From Amycolatopsis jiangsuensis (GTDB lineage Bacteria > Actinomycetota > Actinomycetes > Mycobacteriales > Pseudonocardiaceae): DNA of 64,000 bases. Made by a program: the position numbers and the translations under genes. Positions 9,400 to 19,384 of the stretch are shown here, one piece after another (within the stretch, counting starts at the first letter, position 1; every line of letters begins with the position of its first letter). The stretch lies in assembly GCF_014204865.1 (NCBI RefSeq), contig NZ_JACHMG010000001.1:930001-994000 (forward strand), read 5' to 3'. The notes under the pieces are model-generated. The model saw nothing but the letters and a program-made list of their open reading frames with translations, was not told the origin of the DNA and did no database searches.

Positions 9400-10704
9400 T
9401 TGGCGACGCTGTCCCGCCGGACGACTTCCCGCTACTCGCTCGGCTCGTTCGTCACCGGGGCGTTCGGCACCGTCCCCGGGCTGCTCCTGCTGCCCTACCT
9501 CACCGACACGATGGCGGTGCCGGCCGCCGCGGCCGGGATCATCGTGTTCGTGCCCAAGGCGTGGGACGTGGTGTTCAACCCGATCGCCGGCCGGCTCTCG
9601 GACGCCGACCTCGTGCGCACCGGCAGCAGGCGGCGGTATCTGCTGCGGGGCGGGATCGGCGTCGCCATCCTGTTCGCGGCGCTGTTCGCGCACCCCGGCT
9701 TCGGCAAACCGGTGCTGGACGCGGCCTACGTCGTGGTCGTGTTCTTCCTGTGCGCCACGGCGTACGCCTTCTTCCAGGTGCCGTTCAACGCGTTGCCCGC
9801 CGAGCTGACCGACTCCGCGGACGAGCGGACGCGGCTGACCAGTGTGCGGATCGGCGTGCTGGCGGTGGCGATCCTGATCTCCGGCGGTGGTGCCCCGGCG
9901 ATCACCGATGTGCTCGACGGGGTGGCCGGCTACCGGGTGATGGGGCTCGTGATGGCCGTGATCATCCTGCTCGCCACCCTCGGCGTCTACTACGGCCTGC
10001 GCGGCGCCCCGGTCGGCTCGCTGCGTCCGAACACCGTCCGGACGAGGGAGCTGGCCCGCACCATCGCGCGGTGGCGGCCGTTCCGGTGGCTGCTGGGGGT
10101 CTACTTCATCCAGGCGCTGGGCATCGGCACGGTGCTGGCCGCGATCCCGTACTTCGCCCAGCACGTGCTCGGCGATCCCGGCTACCGCACGGTGATCTTC
10201 GTGGCGTTCGTCGGGCCGGCGCTGATCACCATGCCGCTGTGGCCGCGGGTGGGTGCGCGCTGGGGCAAGCTCGCCGGGTTCCGGATCGCGACCGCGGCGT
10301 TCTTCGCCGGCCTCGTCGCGATGTTCTTCGCCCACGACCTGCCGCTGGCGATCACCCTGGTGTTCGTCGCGCTGGCCGGCGTCGGCTACGCGGGGATCTC
10401 GGTGTTCCCGCTGGCGATCCTGCCGGACCTGATCACCGACGAGGAGGAGCGGACCGGGGAGACCCGCGCGGGCATCACGGCCGGGGTGTGGACCGCCTCC
10501 GAAACACTCGGGCTGGCACTCGGTCCTGGCCTGTTCGGGCTGGTGCTGCAGGCGGGGGACTACGTGTCGAGCACCGACGCCACCGGGGCGCAACCGGGTT
10601 CGGCGATCACCGCGATCACGATCGGTTCGTCGGTGCTGCCTGCCGTGCTGATCGTGGCGGCCATCCCGCTGCTGCGCCGTTCCGTGCTGCGGGGCCGGTC
10701 GTGA
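9400..10704 (+). CDS. MFS transporter, GPH (MelB-like) family
   Basis: A 434-residue polytopic membrane protein with about 12 predicted hydrophobic segments. The segment KAWDVVFNPIAGRLSD after the second helix is the cation/sugar-site motif region of glycoside-pentoside-hexuronide:cation symporters, and the central loop and LPDLITDEEERTGETRAG are also GPH-like. I chose the TTG at 9400, preceded by GGAGG, because it begins immediately before the first helix; an upstream in-frame start at 9328 would fall in the inverted repeat. The stop overlaps the GTG of the PLP lyase gene, so the two are translationally coupled. The substrate is not identified. Confidence 0.82.
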   Translation: MATLSRRTTSRYSLGSFVTGAFGTVPGLLLLPYLTDTMAVPAAAAGIIVFVPKAWDVVFNPIAGRLSDADLVRTGSRRRYLLRGGIGVAILFAALFAHPGFGKPVLDAAYVVVVFFLCATAYAFFQVPFNALPAELTDSADERTRLTSVRIGVLAVAILISGGGAPAITDVLDGVAGYRVMGLVMAVIILLATLGVYYGLRGAPVGSLRPNTVRTRELARTIARWRPFRWLLGVYFIQALGIGTVLAAIPYFAQHVLGDPGYRTVIFVAFVGPALITMPLWPRVGARWGKLAGFRIATAAFFAGLVAMFFAHDLPLAITLVFVALAGVGYAGISVFPLAILPDLITDEEERTGETRAGITAGVWTASETLGLALGPGLFGLVLQAGDYVSSTDATGAQPGSAITAITIGSSVLPAVLIVAAIPLLRRSVLRGRS

Positions 10705-12113
10705 CCGGCGTACTGGCGCGGCTGCGTGAACTGCGCGCAGGCGACCTGCCCACCCACGGCGGGCGCACCCTCGCCTACGTGTACGACAGCGGTCTGTCCG
10801 AAGTGGACGAGGTCGCGGCGGCCGCGCACGCGCTGGCGAGTTCCGCCAACGGACTGGATCCGACCGCGTTCCCGAGCCTGCTGCGGATGGAGAACGACCT
10901 CGTCGCGTGTGCGTCGAAGCTGCTCGGCGGCACCGCGGAGACGGTCGGCGCGATCACCTCGGGCGGCACAGAGTCGTGCCTGCTGGCGGTGCTCGCCGCG
11001 CGGGACGCCCGGCCGGAGGTCGGCTCGCCGTCGATCGTGCTGCCGGAAACCGCGCACGCCGCGTTTCACAAAGCGGCGCACCTGTTCGGTCTGCGGAAAG
11101 TCGTGGTGCCGGTGGATCCGGAGACGTTTCGGGCCGTGCCGTCGGCGATGGCGGACGCGATCGACGAGTCCACTGTGCTCATGGTGGCCAGCGCACCCTC
11201 CTACGCACACGGCGTGGTGGACCCGATCCCGGAGATCGCCGCGGCCGCCGCGTCGGCCGGGGTCCGGATGCACGTCGACGCGTGCATCGGCGGCTGGGTG
11301 CTGCCGTACTTCGCGAAGCTCGGCGCGGAGGTGCCGCTTTTCGACTTCCGCGTGCCCGGCGTGACGAGCATTTCGGTGGACCTGCACAAGTACGCCTACT
11401 GCGCCAAGGGGGTTTCGGTGTTGCTGCACGCGAACGCCGAGCTGCGGCGGACGCACTACTTCGCGAGCGCTGCGTGGCCCGGCTACACGATGCTGAATCC
11501 GACCTTGCAGAGCACGCGGTCGGGCGGCCCGCTCGCCGCCGCGTGGGCCGTGGTGCACCACCTCGGCGAGGATGGCTATCTGCGGCTGGCCGAGGTGACG
11601 CGCGAGGCCGTCGGCCGGATCCGGTCCGGCGTGGCCGCGATCGACGGCTTACGCGTGCTGGGGGACCCGTCTTCGACGCTGATCGCTTTCACCGCTGAGA
11701 ACGACGGATTCGACCTGTTCACCGTCGCGGATGAGATGAAGGTGCGCGGTTGGTACGTGCAGCCGCAGTTCGCGCACGGCAGCTCGCCGCTGAACCTGCA
11801 CCTCACGGTCACCGCCGCGAACCACGGCAGTGAGGCGGAATTCCTCGCGGACCTGAGCGCGTCGGTCGCGGCCGCCCGCGAGGCCGGCGCGGTCCGGATC
11901 GACTCCGAGGTCGCCGCGTTCGTGGCCGCGCTCGACGCGGAAACGCTGACTGCGGACCAGTTCGCGGGTTTGCTCGCGGCCGCCGGGTTACTCGGCGACG
12001 ATGGCGGTCTGCCGGAGCGGATGGCACCGATCAACGCGCTGCTGGCGACCGCGCCGGAGCCGCTGCGTGAGCGGCTGCTGGTGGAGTTCCTCGGTTCCCT
12101 GTACACGCCCTGA
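10701..12113 (+). CDS. PLP-dependent decarboxylase/sphingosine-1-phosphate lyase-like enzyme
   Basis: A 470-residue fold-type I PLP enzyme of the group II decarboxylase superfamily. Seen: the cofactor phosphate segment ITSGGTESCLLAVLAAR, the Asp in MHVDACIGGW that pairs with the pyridine nitrogen, and the Schiff-base lysine in SVDLHKYAYCAKG. The DLHKYAY context and overall order resemble bacterial sphingosine-1-phosphate lyases rather than glutamate decarboxylase. Roughly 60 extra C-terminal residues follow the catalytic core. The GTG start overlaps the GPH transporter stop by 4 bp, suggesting the transporter imports its substrate. Exact reaction (lyase or decarboxylase) is unresolved. Confidence 0.82.
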   Translation: MTGVLARLRELRAGDLPTHGGRTLAYVYDSGLSEVDEVAAAAHALASSANGLDPTAFPSLLRMENDLVACASKLLGGTAETVGAITSGGTESCLLAVLAARDARPEVGSPSIVLPETAHAAFHKAAHLFGLRKVVVPVDPETFRAVPSAMADAIDESTVLMVASAPSYAHGVVDPIPEIAAAAASAGVRMHVDACIGGWVLPYFAKLGAEVPLFDFRVPGVTSISVDLHKYAYCAKGVSVLLHANAELRRTHYFASAAWPGYTMLNPTLQSTRSGGPLAAAWAVVHHLGEDGYLRLAEVTREAVGRIRSGVAAIDGLRVLGDPSSTLIAFTAENDGFDLFTVADEMKVRGWYVQPQFAHGSSPLNLHLTVTAANHGSEAEFLADLSASVAAAREAGAVRIDSEVAAFVAALDAETLTADQFAGLLAAAGLLGDDGGLPERMAPINALLATAPEPLRERLLVEFLGSLYTP

Positions 12114-12118
12114 GACGC

Positions 12119-13795
12119 CTACTGATTCTCTCCGTGGAAGTACCGCTTCCCCCGCGACACCGAAGCCAGCGCGGCGACCAGCGCCATCACCGTCGCCGCG
12201 GTGAACACCGTGACGAGCCCGGAATGAAACGGCCCGGAGATCAGCCGGGGGAAGAACTCCTTGCCGGTCAACGCGGCAGCGTCACCGGGGGAGAGCCGGG
12301 CGAGCACGTCCGGGCCGAGCAGGTGCGCGACCGGGTTGCTGCCGAGGAACGCCGCGAACAGGGTACTCACCGGAGGCAGCTGCGCGACCTGCGCGGCCAC
12401 GTCCGCGGGAACGCCGTGCGCCTGCAGGCCGCTGCTGAGCGTCTGCGGCAGGGAACCGGCCAGCCCGGCGATCATCAGCGAGAAGAACACCCCGATGGAC
12501 AGCGACGTGCCGGAGTTCTGGAACGTGGAGCGCATTCCGGAGGCCACGCCCCGCTGGTGGTCGCCGACGCTGCTCATGATCGCCGAGGTGTTGGGTGCGG
12601 AGAACATGCCCTGGCCGAGCCCGCTGAGCACGAGCAGCGCCGCGAACGCCGGATAGCTGAAGTCGACCGGCAGCGCGAGCAGCCCGAGGAACGCGCCGGC
12701 GACCAGGACCAGCCCGCCGGTCGAGAAGAGCCGTGCGCCGAACCGGTCGGACAGGTACCCGGAGACCGGCCCGGCGATGAGGAAGCCCACGGTGAGCGGC
12801 AGCAGGTAGATCCCGGCCCACAGCGGCGTCTTCTCGTAGTCGTAGCCGTGCAGGGGCAGCCAGATGCCCTGCAGCCAGATGATGAGCATGAACTGCAGGC
12901 CGCCGCGCGCGATCGCGGTGAGCAGCGCGGCCAGGTTGCCCGCGGTGAACGCGCGGACCCGGAACAGCGACAGCTGGAACATCGGCGCGGCGACCTTGGT
13001 CTCGAGCACGCAGAACGCCACCAGGAGCAGCACTCCCGCACCGATCCCGCCGAGCACCCAGGGGCTGCCCCAGCCGGTGGCCGCGCCGCCGTAGGGCTGG
13101 ATGCCGTAGGTGATCGCGGCCAGTAGCAGCGCGGTACCGGCCGCGAAGGTGACGTTGCCGCCCCAGTCGATCTTCGCCGCGCGCGGGGTGCTGATCTCGC
13201 GCAGGCTGCGGATCGACCACACCGCCCCGAAAATGCCGAACGGGACGCTGATCCAGAAGACCGCGCGCCAGTCGATCTCGGCGAGCAGCCCGCCCGCGAC
13301 CAGTCCGAGGAACTGCCCGGCCAATGCGGTGATCTGGTTGATGCCCAGCGCCATCCCGCGCTGCTCGCGGGGGAACGCGTCGGTGAGGATCGCCGCGGAG
13401 TTCGCGGTGAGCATGGCACCGCCGACGGCCTGCACCACCCGCCAACCGATCAGCCACAGCGCGCCGCCGGCCGCGTGGAACGGATCGAACGACAGGGCGA
13501 CGGACGCGACGCTGAACACCACGAACCCGACGTTGTACATCTTGACCCGGCCGAACATGTCGCCCAGCCGGCCGAGGGTCACCACCAGCACCGCGGACAC
13601 GAGCAGGTAGCCGAGGATCATCCACAGCAGGTAGCCGATGTTGGCCGGGGCGAGCGGATCGAGCCCGATGCCGCGGAAGATCGCGGGCAGCGAAATGATC
13701 ACGATCGACCCGTCGAGCGCCGACATGAGCACGCCGAGGGTGGTGTTCGACAACGCCACCCACTTGTAGCGCCCGGTCCGGGCCGGCGCGGTCAC
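12119..13795 (-). CDS. MFS drug-resistance transporter, DHA2 (EmrB/QacA) family
   Basis: A 558-residue protein with about 14 predicted transmembrane segments. Early segment VLMSALDGSIVIISLPAIF matches the DHA2 first-helix motif (D-x-S-I-V), and LGRLGDMFGRVKMY is the MFS loop 2-3 motif A. A long extracellular loop lies near the C-terminus. It ends 5 bp from the converging PLP lyase gene. A LysR gene lies divergently 247 bp away and may regulate it. Substrate unknown; export of a drug or metabolite is the family expectation. Confidence 0.88.
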   Translation of the reverse strand: MTAPARTGRYKWVALSNTTLGVLMSALDGSIVIISLPAIFRGIGLDPLAPANIGYLLWMILGYLLVSAVLVVTLGRLGDMFGRVKMYNVGFVVFSVASVALSFDPFHAAGGALWLIGWRVVQAVGGAMLTANSAAILTDAFPREQRGMALGINQITALAGQFLGLVAGGLLAEIDWRAVFWISVPFGIFGAVWSIRSLREISTPRAAKIDWGGNVTFAAGTALLLAAITYGIQPYGGAATGWGSPWVLGGIGAGVLLLVAFCVLETKVAAPMFQLSLFRVRAFTAGNLAALLTAIARGGLQFMLIIWLQGIWLPLHGYDYEKTPLWAGIYLLPLTVGFLIAGPVSGYLSDRFGARLFSTGGLVLVAGAFLGLLALPVDFSYPAFAALLVLSGLGQGMFSAPNTSAIMSSVGDHQRGVASGMRSTFQNSGTSLSIGVFFSLMIAGLAGSLPQTLSSGLQAHGVPADVAAQVAQLPPVSTLFAAFLGSNPVAHLLGPDVLARLSPGDAAALTGKEFFPRLISGPFHSGLVTVFTAATVMALVAALASVSRGKRYFHGENQ

Positions 13796-14042
13796 CGGCG
13801 GCCCGGACCGCGCCGGGCAGGTTCCGCAGCCAGCCGATCCGTCACGATCGCCAACCTAGACTGGCAAACCCGGGCTGATCAACTCGCGCGAAACGGAAAA
13901 ATGCCTCAGGCCACCGGCGCCCGGAAACAGGTGAGGGCCGGTGGGCCAGGTCGGCGCCGGCACTCAACCCGTCCGGGGTGGTGCCTTCGTTCGACGCGAT
14001 GCGGAAACGGTCTGCTCACGCGTCGGCGTATGTTGTTCGCTC

Positions 14043-14954
14043 ATGGAGTGGTCTTCGACGGCGCTGCGGACGTTCCGGGCGCTCGCGGAGACGGGTTCGT
14101 TCACCGCGACCGCGTCGGCGCTCGGGTACACCCAGTCCGCGGTGTCCCGGCAGATCGCGGCGCTCGAGCGGTCGGCGGGCAGCCGGCTGGTCGACCGGAC
14201 AGCCGGCGGTGCGCGGCTCACCGCGGCCGGCTCGGTCCTGCTTCGGCACGCGTCGTCCGCGCTGGAGGAGCTCGACCGCGCCGAAGGCCGGATGCGCGGC
14301 GCCGCCCCGGACACGGTCCGGATCCGCCTGGGTGTGTTCACGAGTCTCGGAGCCGCCTTGCTGCCCGCGACGCTGGCCTTGCTGCGCGACCGTGCGCCGG
14401 AGGTGGAGATCACCACCCGCGAGGGATCCACGCCGGCGCTCGCGCGAAGCGTGCGAGCCGGGACCATGCACGTGGCCGTGCTTTCATCCCGTGCGTTGCA
14501 GCGGCTGCCCGATCACGAGAAGCCCGCGCTGGAACTGGAAACGCTGCTCGAAGGGGAGCTGTTGGTGGCGGTATCGGCGCGCTCGGTCCTCGGCCTCGAC
14601 GGCACGGTGACGCTGGCCGAGCTGGCCGGAACGTCGTGGATCGCGAGCCCGCAGACGACGGGCGAACCGGCCATGGGGGTGTGGCCGGCCCTGCCCCAGC
14701 GGCCCGCCGTCAGCCACGTCGCGCGGGACTGGCTCGGCAAGCTCACCCTCGTGGCCGCCGGGCACGGGGCCACGACGATCCCGCCGTACCTGGCCGGCCT
14801 GGTGCCGGCGAACGTGCGGCTCGTCCGCGTCCGCGACGGTGAGCCGGTCGCCGGCCGCGTGGTGATGGCGCGCCTGCCGGGTGCGGCCACCGCCGAGGTG
14901 ACCGCACTCGGCGACTGCCTGCGAGAGGCCGCGGCCGCGGTGCCGATCGCTTAG
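14043..14954 (+). CDS. LysR family transcriptional regulator
   Basis: A 303-residue LysR regulator. The N-terminal winged helix-turn-helix is clear (FRALAETGSFTATASALGYTQSAVSRQI), partly shown here, followed by a two-lobed effector domain. The ATG at 14043 is placed directly before the DNA-binding domain; the frame is open for 34 further codons upstream but these are poor in domain character. It is divergent from the DHA2 exporter and converges with the tautomerase, overlapping its stop by 4 bp. Target genes and effector are inferred only from neighbourhood. Confidence 0.88.
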   Translation: MEWSSTALRTFRALAETGSFTATASALGYTQSAVSRQIAALERSAGSRLVDRTAGGARLTAAGSVLLRHASSALEELDRAEGRMRGAAPDTVRIRLGVFTSLGAALLPATLALLRDRAPEVEITTREGSTPALARSVRAGTMHVAVLSSRALQRLPDHEKPALELETLLEGELLVAVSARSVLGLDGTVTLAELAGTSWIASPQTTGEPAMGVWPALPQRPAVSHVARDWLGKLTLVAAGHGATTIPPYLAGLVPANVRLVRVRDGEPVAGRVVMARLPGAATAEVTALGDCLREAAAAVPIA

Positions 14955-15376
14955 CTCGCCTCGGGCACGTGGTCCGAGGCGATCCGCACGTCGAAGCCCG
15001 TTTCCGGATCGAGCACGCGTCCCTGCGCCCACCAGTTCGGCGAAGGGGACTCGATCACGTTGAGGTAGATGTCGCGCCGTTCCAGTCCGGCAGTGCTCGT
15101 CAATCCGGACACCAGCGCCTCGAAGAGCCGGTTGAGGACCTCGACCGGCCGCGGACCGAAGTAGAGCTGGAGGGCCACGGCCTCCCGGCGGCGGGGCAGG
15201 CCGAACGCGACCGGTGCGGAGATCAGGTTCTCGTCGGACAGCTCGTGGAAGACGTGGAACCGGTCGTCCTCGGGGATGCCGAGGACCTCGACGAGTGCCC
15301 GGTGGATCGCTTCGGAGATGGCGTGCTTGTGCTCGGGCGCGCTGCCCTCTCGCAGGTAGATCTTCGTCATCGGCAT
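14951..15376 (-). CDS. Tautomerase family protein
   Basis: A 141-residue protein of the tautomerase (4-oxalocrotonate tautomerase/MIF-like, tautomerase_2) superfamily. The chosen ATG leaves proline at position 2, the position of the family's catalytic N-terminal proline, and it follows an AAGGAG ribosome site seven bases away. Family-like segments include ISEAIHRALVEVLGIPEDDRF and LNVIESPSPNWWAQGR (each quoted in part). The substrate is unknown. It is divergent from nothing close; it converges with the LysR gene, sharing 4 bp at the stops. Confidence 0.8.
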   Translation of the reverse strand: MPMTKIYLREGSAPEHKHAISEAIHRALVEVLGIPEDDRFHVFHELSDENLISAPVAFGLPRRREAVALQLYFGPRPVEVLNRLFEALVSGLTSTAGLERRDIYLNVIESPSPNWWAQGRVLDPETGFDVRIASDHVPEAS

Positions 15377-15480
15377 TGCGTTGCTCCTTGGTCGTCTCCC
15401 TCCGAAGCTAAGCCGCGTAAGGTGGTGCGTCCAACGCATGATTCGCATAGCGCGCATGCTTGAACGGCATATATCTGTCC

Positions 15481-16571
<1,091 letters not shown>

Positions 16572-16575
<4 letters not shown>

Positions 16576-16730
16576 CGCTCGAGCCGCTGGAAGTGTTTGA
16601 TGAGCTTGCGCGGCACGAGTTTCCGCTCGCCGTCGACCACGATCGGCACCAGGTCCGGCACCGCGGCCTTCCACTGCGCCCGGCGGCTGCGGGTGTTGCT
16701 GCGCGAGGTCTTCCGCTTCGGCACGGCCAT
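16572..16730 (-). CDS. rpmF: Ribosomal protein bL32, zinc-free paralogue
   Basis: A 52-residue L32. The N-terminus [20 protein letters not shown] is diagnostic. The two CxxC pairs of zinc-binding L32 are absent; the protein has no cysteine and ends [14 protein letters not shown]. It is therefore the C-minus form used when zinc is scarce, freeing zinc from ribosomes. Its ATG overlaps the rpmE2 stop (ATGA) and its stop overlaps the COG0523 GTPase start, so all are cotranscribed. Located in the 50S subunit. Confidence 0.92.
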
Positions 16731-16993
16731 CAGCGCGCACCCCCGGCCTGGCGGCGGCCGTAGCGGCGGTGGAACTTCTCCACCTGGCCCGCCGAGTCGA
16801 CGATCCGCTGGTTGCCCGTCCAGAACGGGTGCGACCACGCGCTGATGTCCACCAGCACGAGCGGGTAGGTGTTCCCGTCGGACCATTCGACGGTGCGCTC
16901 GGAGGTGAGGGTGGAGCGGGTGAGGAACGCGTCGCCGGTCGACGAGTCCTTGAACACCACCGGGTGGTAGTCGGGATGGATGCCGGGTTTCAC
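16730..16993 (-). CDS. rpmE2: Ribosomal protein bL31 type B, zinc-free
   Basis: An 87-residue L31 of type B. Diagnostic segments are [27 protein letters not shown] and [21 protein letters not shown] (quoted in part). It lacks the cysteines of type A L31, so binds no zinc. The GTG at 16993 overlaps the stop of the upstream COG0523-like gene. It belongs to the leftward arm of the Zur locus. In other bacteria type B L31 replaces the zinc form on ribosomes under zinc limitation. Confidence 0.93.
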   Translation of the reverse strand: MKPGIHPDYHPVVFKDSSTGDAFLTRSTLTSERTVEWSDGNTYPLVLVDISAWSHPFWTGNQRIVDSAGQVEKFHRRYGRRQAGGAR

Positions 16994-18240
16994 GGGGTTT
17001 CGTCCTTCCGGTTGGCGGCGTTGACATGCCGGTCCGTTTCGTCTTCTTCGGTCGCGTCGCACGGGTCTTCGTGCCAGTCGCCGAACGGATCGGGGTAGCC
17101 GCGCCAGACGGCTTCCCCCTCGGCCAGTTCGGCGTCGGTCAGCAGCGCGCCGCGCAGCGCGGCCTCGACCTCGTCCGGGGTGGCCTGGTCGGTGACGATC
17201 ACGAGTTCCTGGGCGCGGTCGCCGTGCACCGGGTCCCAGCGCAACGACGCGAGCGTGCGGCGTTCGGGGGAGACCTCGGCCCAGTCCGGGCCCTCCGGCG
17301 AGGCGAGCCACGGGCCGGCGTGCCCGATGCCGAGCCCGCCGCCGGCGGACTCGATCCAGAACGCCACGTCCGGCTGGCTCGCCACCCAGGCCCGGCCGCG
17401 GGTGCGGACGACGCCTTCGAGCAGTACGTCGATCGCGTCGTGCAGACGTTGCGGGTGGAACGGCCGCTGCGCGGTGAAGGTCAGCAGTTCGATCCCGCAG
17501 TCGGGGTGCAGAGGTGGCGCACCGCGCAGCAACGCGCCGTGCAGATCGGTGACAGCGCCGCGGCGGGCGTCCGCGGGGACCGCGGCCAGCAGCCCGGCGG
17601 CGTCGATCCGGCCGAGTTCGACCCGGGGCACCGACGGCGCCACGCGGTCCAGTACGGCCGACGCCTTGGCCGCGCCCCAGGCATCCGTGGCGGCGCCGGC
17701 CAGCACGAGCACGTCCGCGGATTCGACCTGGGACAGCGCGACCTGCGCGAGCGTGCGCTCGTCCTCCGGGCTGCCTTGCAGACCCCGCTCGGCGAGCAGG
17801 TCGTCGCCGGTCGCGTCGGCGAGCCAGCTCGCGCAGTCGAGCACGGTGCAGACCGCCTCGGGTTCGACGTCGTGGATCACCGGCCGGTCGCCGACGAGCA
17901 CGTTCCGGATCGCCCAGCTCACCGGTTCGGGCTCCATCGCCTCGTCGAGCCGGACCACGATGCGGTCCACCTGCGGCATCCGGGCCAGCCGCCGCAGCAG
18001 CGGCAGCAGGTCCTCGCGCAGCGTGCAGTTCACGCAGCCGTGCGCGAGCTCCAGCGCGGTCAGCTCGTCGCGGTTGCCGAGCCGGAGCCGGCGGCGGACG
18101 ACACCCGAGCCGATGTGGCGCAGATCGTGGTGGACGACGGCGGTGCCGGGACCGGCACGCAGCAGGGCGGCGAGCTCGTCGTTGCGGGCCGGGGCGAGGC
18201 CGCTCACGAGGACGAGCGGCACACGCGGAGGAAGGGGCAC
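16990..18240 (-). CDS. COG0523-like protein with degenerate GTPase motifs
   Basis: A 416-residue CobW-family protein by overall order and C-terminal domain, but its nucleotide-binding motifs are gone. Where the neighbouring paralogue has GxxGxGKT, this one has [11 protein letters not shown] (13-23), with no Lys-Thr. The expected NKxD is replaced by a [10 protein letters not shown] stretch. The CxCC zinc motif is reduced to CVNC within [14 protein letters not shown] start at 18240, the first gene of the leftward arm, 42 bp from the Zur box. It is probably not an active GTPase; a regulatory or metal-binding partner of the intact paralogue is possible. Confidence 0.82.
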   Translation of the reverse strand: MPLPPRVPLVLVSGLAPARNDELAALLRAGPGTAVVHHDLRHIGSGVVRRRLRLGNRDELTALELAHGCVNCTLREDLLPLLRRLARMPQVDRIVVRLDEAMEPEPVSWAIRNVLVGDRPVIHDVEPEAVCTVLDCASWLADATGDDLLAERGLQGSPEDERTLAQVALSQVESADVLVLAGAATDAWGAAKASAVLDRVAPSVPRVELGRIDAAGLLAAVPADARRGAVTDLHGALLRGAPPLHPDCGIELLTFTAQRPFHPQRLHDAIDVLLEGVVRTRGRAWVASQPDVAFWIESAGGGLGIGHAGPWLASPEGPDWAEVSPERRTLASLRWDPVHGDRAQELVIVTDQATPDEVEAALRGALLTDAELAEGEAVWRGYPDPFGDWHEDPCDATEEDETDRHVNAANRKDETP

Positions 18241-18282
18241 GGGAACTCCAGGTGACGGAGGGCGGTACAGTCCCAGCGTAGA

Positions 18283-18297
18283 TGAAAACGAATGTCA
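18283..18297. promoter_or_regulatory. Zur box between divergent zinc-response operons
   Basis: TGAAAACGAATGTCA matches the actinobacterial Zur consensus (TGAAAATGATTTTCA type) at 12 of 15 positions. It lies between the COG0523-like gene (start 18240) and rpmB (start 18318), so one site can repress both arms when zinc is plentiful. An in-frame ATG at 18282 overlaps it and is rejected as the rpmB start. Confidence 0.78.
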
Positions 18298-18317
18298 CTA
18301 CCAACTCGGGAGGGTTC

Positions 18318-18554
18318 GTGTCAGCCGTGTGCCAGGTCACCGGCCGCAAGCCGGGCTACGGCAAGCAGGTCTCGCATTCACACCGCCGCACCTCGCGGCG
18401 CTGGGAGCCCAACGTGCAGAGCCGCCGCTACTACGTGCCGAGCCTCGGCCGGACGGTGCGGCTGAAGGTGTCGGTGAAGGGCATGAAGACCATCGACAAA
18501 CGCGGCATCGACGCCGTGGTCGCCGAACTCGCCGCGAAGGGGGTGAAGCTCTAG
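18318..18554 (+). CDS. rpmB: Ribosomal protein bL28, zinc-free paralogue
   Basis: A 78-residue L28. The segments [19 protein letters not shown] and [15 protein letters not shown] are diagnostic. Zinc-binding actinobacterial L28 has CxxC near the N-terminus; here only the first Cys remains (CQVTGR), and the distal pair is absent, so it is the C-minus type. GTG at 18318 follows GGGAGGG; the longer frame from 18282 would put the Zur box inside the gene. First gene of the rightward arm rpmB-rpmG-rpsN-rpsR, all overlapping or abutting. Confidence 0.93.
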   Translation: MSAVCQVTGRKPGYGKQVSHSHRRTSRRWEPNVQSRRYYVPSLGRTVRLKVSVKGMKTIDKRGIDAVVAELAAKGVKL

Positions 18555-18722
18555 ATGGCCAAGAGCACCGACATCCGGCCGATCATCAAGCTGCGGTCCA
18601 CCGCCGGCACCGGCTACACGTACGTGACCACGAAGAACCGCCGCAACGACCCGGACCGGATGGTCCTGCGCAAGTACGACCCGGTCGCGCGCAAGCACGT
18701 CGAATTCAAGGAAGAGCGCTGA
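18555..18722 (+). CDS. rpmG: Ribosomal protein bL33, zinc-free paralogue
   Basis: A 55-residue L33 starting directly after the rpmB stop with no gap. The segments [20 protein letters not shown] and [15 protein letters not shown] are diagnostic. There is no cysteine, in contrast to the zinc-ribbon L33 with two CxxC pairs. Its TGA shares one base with the rpsN ATG. Part of the Zur-controlled ribosome remodelling set. Confidence 0.93.
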   Translation: MAKSTDIRPIIKLRSTAGTGYTYVTTKNRRNDPDRMVLRKYDPVARKHVEFKEER

Positions 18723-19027
18723 TGGCGAAGAAGTCGAAGATCGCGAAGAACGAGCAGCGCAAGGTGATCGCCGCACGGTACGTGGAACGGCGCCGCGCGC
18801 TCAAGGCGGTGATCGCCTCGCCGGGTTCGTCGGCCGAGGAAAAGGCCGACGCGGTGGTGGCGCTGCAGCGGATGCCGCGGGACGCGAGCCCGACCAGGAT
18901 CCGCAACCGGGACACCGCCGACGGCCGTCCGCGCGGCTATCTGCGGAAGTTCGGCCTGTCCCGCGTCCGCCTGCGGCAGATGGCGCACAACGGCGAGCTG
19001 CCCGGCGTCTCGAAGTCGAGCTGGTGA
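18722..19027 (+). CDS. rpsN: Ribosomal protein uS14, zinc-free long form
   Basis: A 101-residue S14. The length and sequence ([13 protein letters not shown] start, [20 protein letters not shown] and [17 protein letters not shown]) mark the longer zinc-independent S14, unlike the 61-residue zinc form typical for the housekeeping copy. It contains no cysteine. The start overlaps the rpmG stop and its stop overlaps the rpsR GTG by 4 bp, so translation is coupled along the operon. Confidence 0.94.
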   Translation: MAKKSKIAKNEQRKVIAARYVERRRALKAVIASPGSSAEEKADAVVALQRMPRDASPTRIRNRDTADGRPRGYLRKFGLSRVRLRQMAHNGELPGVSKSSW

Positions 19028-19272
19028 GCGCGATGCCGAAGCCGAACCGCGACCGTCCGCCCCGGCGGCGGGTCAACCCGTTGCACGCCGCCCGGATCAC
19101 CGAGGTCGACTGGAAGGACACGGACCTGCTGCGGAAGTTCATCTCCGACCGCGGCAAGATCCGCGCCCGGCGGGTGACCGGACTGACGCCGCAGCAGCAG
19201 AAGCAGGTCGCGACCGCGATCAAGAACGCCCGCGAGATGGCGTTGCTGCCGTACCCCTCGTCCGCCCGCTGA
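19024..19272 (+). CDS. rpsR: Ribosomal protein bS18, zinc-free paralogue
   Basis: An 82-residue S18 with the conserved core [22 protein letters not shown]. Cysteine-free, hence the C-minus form. GTG at 19024 overlaps the rpsN stop; an ATG at 19033 is an alternative start three codons in. It is the last gene of the rightward zinc-response arm, followed 10 bp later by a strong hairpin. Confidence 0.93.
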   Translation: MSAMPKPNRDRPPRRRVNPLHAARITEVDWKDTDLLRKFISDRGKIRARRVTGLTPQQQKQVATAIKNAREMALLPYPSSAR

Positions 19273-19282
19273 CCCGCCCCTG

Positions 19283-19330
19283 CCTCGTGAATGCCGACGC
19301 CGGTTCTCCTCGGCGTCGGCACTCACGAGG
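19283..19330 (+). terminator. Strong hairpin ending the Zur rightward operon
   Basis: Arms 19283-19302 and 19311-19330 pair over 20 bp with one G-T mismatch, around an 8-base GTTCTCCT loop. No clear T-run follows, as is common in high-GC actinomycetes. It begins 10 bp after the rpsR stop and precedes the siroheme synthase gene by 54 bp. Confidence 0.8.
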
Positions 19331-19384
19331 CGCACGGGAGGGGGTGTGCGGGTGGGCGGGTCGTGACCAGGCAGACTTTCCGGC

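Noticed and set aside
18282..18317. ATG at 18282 as rpmB start
   Set aside because: It overlaps the Zur box; GTG 18318 with GGGAGGG fits the known L28 N-terminus.
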